Shown here piece after piece: positions 6,207 to 9,045 of a stretch of 9,045 nt of DNA. Positions within the stretch are counted from its first letter, which is position 1, and each line of letters begins with the position of its first letter. The stretch is from assembly GCA_003694055.1 (NCBI GenBank), contig RFLC01000189.1:1-9045 (forward strand), read 5' to 3'. The notes under the pieces were generated by a model. That model did not search any database. It worked only from the letters and a program-made list of their open reading frames with translations, and was not told the origin of the DNA. The position numbers and the translations under genes were made by a program. Origin of the DNA: Candidatus Pacearchaeota archaeon. Lineage in GTDB: Archaea > Nanobdellota > Nanobdellia > Pacearchaeales > GW2011-AR1.

Positions 6207-7361
6207 ATGCTTAAAATTAACAGCAAGCTTTACGATAGGATTTACATCATTTTGCTAGTGTTGCCAGTTATACTTTTAGGGCTAGCTGTTCTCTACTTGG
6301 TTTCATTCCAGGCGCAGCACGGCGACATCATTGGAAAGGACGTGAGCTTGACAGGAGGGACAAGCGTTACAGTTACAGCGAAGGATTTTGACAAAGACAA
6401 AATAGAGGCTGCGTTGGAAGAGGAGTTTGGAGATGTGTTTTTCCGCGAACTATCAGACTTCCGAACGGGAGCTAGGAAAGGGTTTATTGTTGAGGTTAAC
6501 GCCCAGCCCGAAGAAGTGAAGAAAGCGCTTGAAAAAGCTCTTGGATTTGAGCTCACGCAAGAAAACTCGTCAGTTGAATTTTCCGGCGCTGCGCTTTCTG
6601 CAGGCTTTTACAACCAGCTCAAAAACTCTGTTTTTGCGGCATTCTTGCTAATGGGCTGGACTGTGTTTTTGATGTTTGGCAAATCAAAAGTTGCAAAATC
6701 CATCAGTGCGATGCTAACTGCAAGCTCAATAAGTTTACTCTTGCTCAACATCTCCACAATTAAGTTTCTCGCAATCAGCTCAATAATTGCAGCTTTCATC
6801 TACGGGCTTGTCAAGTCAAAAACAAACAAAGAGTATTTGTCAACATTTGTTGTGGGCGTTGTCTCGTTTGGCATGATTTTCTTCGGCAGTCAGATTTTGG
6901 CTTTGCCTGTCGCACTTGCATTGTTTGCAATTTACGGCATTTACTCGGTTCCTAGTTTGGCAGTGATATTTGCCGCGCTCGCTGACATTGTCATGACAGT
7001 GGCAGCTGTTGACTTGCTTGGCATGAAACTCTCGCTAGCGGGCGTGACTGCATTTCTCATGTTGATAGGCTACTCTGTTGACACAGACATCTTGCTCACG
7101 ACAAGGGTTTTGAAGAGCGAGGGAAAAAGCATAAACGCGCGCATCTTCGACGCGTTCAAAACAGGAATCACAATGACTCTGACTTCGTTCGCAGCTGTGT
7201 TTATAGCCCTCCTCATCACGCGAAGCTTGTCTGAAACCCTAAACCAGATTTTCACAATCCTGCTACTTGGCTTAGGCTTTGATATAATTAACACCTGGCT
7301 CACGAACGCGTCGATAATAAAGTGGTATGCTGAGAGGCACAAAGATGAAATTAAAGCTTAG
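6207..7361 (+). CDS. secF: Protein translocase subunit SecF, with an extra membrane block
   Basis: SecF pairs with SecD as the SecYEG accessory complex, using the ion gradient to help pull proteins across the membrane. TM1 is residues 12-34. The outer domain (35-137) carries GKDVSLTGGTSVTV (43-56), matching the family's G-x-D/E-TGGT strand. TM2 is near 138-157. The canonical C-terminal four follow: TM3 from VPSLAVIFAALADIV (248-262), TM4 with the archaeal signature IGYSVDTDILLTTRVLK (287-303; Asp292 and Asp294), TM5 (318-338) and TM6 (345-367). Between TM2 and TM3 lies about 90 extra residues (158-247) with about four hydrophobic segments (near 167-182, 184-202, 212-230, 231-246), making the protein 384 residues where archaeal SecF is usually a little under 300. 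An even number of added segments would keep topology. It is first in a secF-secD operon, the usual archaeal order, and the two genes overlap by 17 bases. Confidence 0.93.
   Translation: MLKINSKLYDRIYIILLVLPVILLGLAVLYLVSFQAQHGDIIGKDVSLTGGTSVTVTAKDFDKDKIEAALEEEFGDVFFRELSDFRTGARKGFIVEVNAQPEEVKKALEKALGFELTQENSSVEFSGAALSAGFYNQLKNSVFAAFLLMGWTVFLMFGKSKVAKSISAMLTASSISLLLLNISTIKFLAISSIIAAFIYGLVKSKTNKEYLSTFVVGVVSFGMIFFGSQILALPVALALFAIYGIYSVPSLAVIFAALADIVMTVAAVDLLGMKLSLAGVTAFLMLIGYSVDTDILLTTRVLKSEGKSINARIFDAFKTGITMTLTSFAAVFIALLITRSLSETLNQIFTILLLGLGFDIINTWLTNASIIKWYAERHKDEIKA
7332..7337 (+). promoter_or_regulatory. Ribosome-binding site that decides the secD start
   Basis: GAGAGG inside the end of secF lies 7 bases before the ATG at 7345. 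The alternative in-frame ATG at 7327 has no such site and would add six residues (MLRGTK). The SD fits an internal operon gene, in contrast to the leaderless-looking first genes of the window. Confidence 0.55.
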
Positions 7362-8856
7362 CTTAAGGATTTGGATATTGATTGTTGCAATTGTTCTAGC
7401 TTTGCTAGCGATAAAGCCGAGTTTCAGTTCAGGGGTTGTGATTAAATCTATTGACTCAGATTCGCCGTTAGTGAAGGAGGGGGTAACAAGCGGGCAGGTG
7501 ATTAAAGCAATTAACGGCAAGCCAATCAAAACTCTTGATGACTACGCCAAGGCATTGGAGGAAATCAACTCGCAGCCTGGGGAGAAAAGAGTTGAAATTG
7601 TCACCGACAAAGCTCAAGCAGTTGTGCTAACAAACCAAAGTTTAGGTTTGAGTGTTGGGCCCTTGCCGCGGACAAACATCCAAACAGGTCTTGATTTGCA
7701 AGGCGGAGCGCGAGCGTTGGTGAAGCCAGATGTTGAGCATATTAGTGAGGAGGAGATGCAAAAGCTCGTTGACATAAGCAGAAACAGGTTTAATGTTTAC
7801 GGATTGTCGGACGTGAGCATAAAGGCAGTGACTGACCTTGAGGGAAACCGCTTCATGTTGATAGAGGTTGCTGGCGCAACTCCTGACAACCTCCGCGATT
7901 TAATCTCGCAGCAAGGAAAGTTTGAGGCAAAGGTTGGAAATGTAACGGTGTTTGAGGGTGGGAAGCAGGACATTGCTGATGTGTGCAGGAATGACGCCTC
8001 ATGCGCGACGATTGAATCGTGCTTGCCATCTGGTCAGGGATTTGTGTGCAGGTACAGGTTTGCTGTTTACCTAACTGAAGCTGCTGCAAAGAAACACGCT
8101 GCTGCAACTGCTAACCTCTCTCTTGACTCGAGCGGAAGGTACTTGAATGAGAGTTTGCATCTGTTTATCGACGATAAAGAGGTAGATTCTCTTTTGATTG
8201 GAGCGAGTTTGCGCGGGCGCGCAACGACGCAAATCTCTATCCAAGGTTCTGGGGCAGGGCCTACAAGAGAAGCTGCAATTAAAGCTGCGCGCGCATCGAT
8301 GAACCGCTTGCAAACAATCCTCCTAACAGGCAGTCTGCCTTACAAACTTGAGATTGTAAAGCTTGACACCATCTCGCCATCACTTGGAACAGATTTCACT
8401 TATGCTGTGTTTATTGCTGCGATTGCGGCTATATTCAGCGTCTCGCTTATTGTGTTCGCGCGCTACAGGAAGATAAAAGCATCCCTCGCCCTGCTCCTAA
8501 CCTCGTTTTCAGAGCTGATTATAATCCTAGGAGTTGCTGCGCTAATACGCTGGAACCTTGATTTGCCGTCGATAGCAGGCATCCTCGCGACAATTGGAAC
8601 AGGAGTTGACCAGCAGGTTATTATCCTCGACGAAGCAGGCGGTCGGCGCGAGCTGAGCATAAAGGAAAAAATCAAACGCGCGACATGGATTATCCTATCT
8701 GCATACTTGACACTAGTCGCTGCAATGGTTCCGCTTTACTGGGCTGGCGCTGGTTTGTTCAAGGGTTTTGCAATCACTACAATCATTGGCGTAACTGCAG
8801 GCGTGCTAATCACGCGCCCGGCGTTTGCAGACATAATCAAAAGAATAGAGAGCTAG
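7345..8856 (+). CDS. secD: Protein translocase subunit SecD with N-terminal PDZ-like module
   Basis: Partner of SecF in the Sec accessory complex. It has 503 residues from the chosen ATG. TM1 is about 7-23. Residues 29-74 (GVVIKSIDSDSPLVKEGVTS, then GQVIKAINGKPIKTLDDY) look like a PDZ domain just outside the membrane. The P1-type region starts with TGLDLQGGARALV (114-126), the SecD hallmark. A P1 head region follows, with four cysteines (214, 220, 226, 235) that could form disulfides outside the cell. The membrane part has five more segments: near 351-372 (after SPSLGTDF), 378-400, 406-430 with GTGVDQQVIILDE (418-430), 446-466 and 472-492. In the fourth segment the conserved Asp is kept (VDQQ; many archaeal SecD read VDDQ). 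It is translated from the same transcript as secF, with a 17-base overlap implying coupling. Confidence 0.94.
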   Translation: MKLKLSLRIWILIVAIVLALLAIKPSFSSGVVIKSIDSDSPLVKEGVTSGQVIKAINGKPIKTLDDYAKALEEINSQPGEKRVEIVTDKAQAVVLTNQSLGLSVGPLPRTNIQTGLDLQGGARALVKPDVEHISEEEMQKLVDISRNRFNVYGLSDVSIKAVTDLEGNRFMLIEVAGATPDNLRDLISQQGKFEAKVGNVTVFEGGKQDIADVCRNDASCATIESCLPSGQGFVCRYRFAVYLTEAAAKKHAAATANLSLDSSGRYLNESLHLFIDDKEVDSLLIGASLRGRATTQISIQGSGAGPTREAAIKAARASMNRLQTILLTGSLPYKLEIVKLDTISPSLGTDFTYAVFIAAIAAIFSVSLIVFARYRKIKASLALLLTSFSELIIILGVAALIRWNLDLPSIAGILATIGTGVDQQVIILDEAGGRRELSIKEKIKRATWIILSAYLTLVAAMVPLYWAGAGLFKGFAITTIIGVTAGVLITRPAFADIIKRIES

Positions 8857-8884
8857 ATAGCAAGCGCGAAAATATGGAGCAACA

Positions 8885-8893
8885 ATTTTTAAA
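8885..8893 (+). promoter_or_regulatory. TATA-like box for the pilin-like gene
   Basis: TTTTTAAAC is centred 26 bases before the ATG at 8915. An earlier ATG at 8905 is followed at once by a stop (ATG GAT TGA), so 8915 is the start. The pilin gene therefore probably has its own leaderless transcript despite following secD closely. Confidence 0.5.
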
Positions 8894-8914
8894 CATTAAG
8901 CGCAATGGATTGAG

Positions 8915-9045
8915 ATGAAAAGCAGAGGTGTATCGCATGTTGTTGCCGGAGCGTTACTTGTTCTTGTCGCTATCGTTGCCATGCTAGCTCTCTGGCTGTT
9001 CCTAAACCCTTGGATACGCATAAGCGCGGAGAAGGCTGCTGTAAA
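8915..9045 (+). CDS. Archaeal type IV pilin-like/class III signal peptide protein (3' partial)
   Basis: Only the first 43 residues are in the window. They read MKSRGVSHVVAGALLVLVAI followed by more hydrophobic residues to about residue 29, then NPWIRISAEKAA. A short basic leader ending in Gly (KSRG), followed directly by a long hydrophobic helix, is the class III signal used by archaellins and adhesion pilins; the prepilin peptidase (PibD/FlaK) would cut after Gly5. The mature protein would then be held by the hydrophobic helix in a filament or in the membrane. The frame is open to the right edge, so the head domain and exact family are unknown. It starts 58 bases after secD and may be an export client of the Sec pathway. 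Confidence 0.75.
   Translation, partial: MKSRGVSHVVAGALLVLVAIVAMLALWLFLNPWIRISAEKAAV

Overview
The window is archaeal, most likely from a DPANN-type genome; the phylum is an inference. The evidence is an archaeal class I (DhnA-type) fructose-bisphosphate aldolase, an archaeal-type valyl-tRNA synthetase, SecF and SecD in the archaeal order with the archaeal SecF signature GYSVDTDILLTTR, a class III (archaellin/pilin) signal sequence at the right edge, and several start codons that sit about 24-28 bases after a TATA-like box with no Shine-Dalgarno, i.e. leaderless transcripts. The left-edge surface protein with phage-tail-like repeats is of a kind often met in DPANN and CPR genomes.

Layout. 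2-850 (+): C-terminal part of a repeat-containing surface protein, open at the left edge. 851-1061: AT-rich spacer with the aldolase promoter. 1062-1826 (+): aldolase. 1827-1939: convergent spacer whose edge carries a 10-bp stem-loop over the next gene's stop codon. 1940-3073 (-): membrane protein with a DUF2238-like domain fused to a cytosolic AlbA_2/Schlafen-type domain. 3074-3481: 408-base gap without a convincing gene, holding a GC-rich, hairpin-rich island that may be a structured RNA. 3482-5902 (-): valS. 5903-6206: divergent spacer with a perfect 20-bp palindrome and a second GC-rich island. 6207-7361 (+) secF and 7345-8856 (+) secD, overlapping by 17 bases. 8915-9045 (+): N-terminus of a pilin-like protein, cut by the window.

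How the genes relate. SecF and SecD form the Sec accessory complex that helps move unfolded proteins through SecYEG; the pilin-like protein just downstream and the surface protein at the left edge are the kinds of cargo that route exports. The aldolase (glycolysis/gluconeogenesis) and ValS (translation) are housekeeping genes with their own promoters. No CRISPR array, insertion sequence, tRNA or rRNA was seen.

The most unusual points are a SecF about 90 residues longer than usual through an extra hydrophobic block, a SecD with an N-terminal PDZ-like module, the DUF2238-AlbA_2 fusion with three Schlafen-type acidic residues, and two GC-rich intergenic islands that share sequence words and a similar fold.
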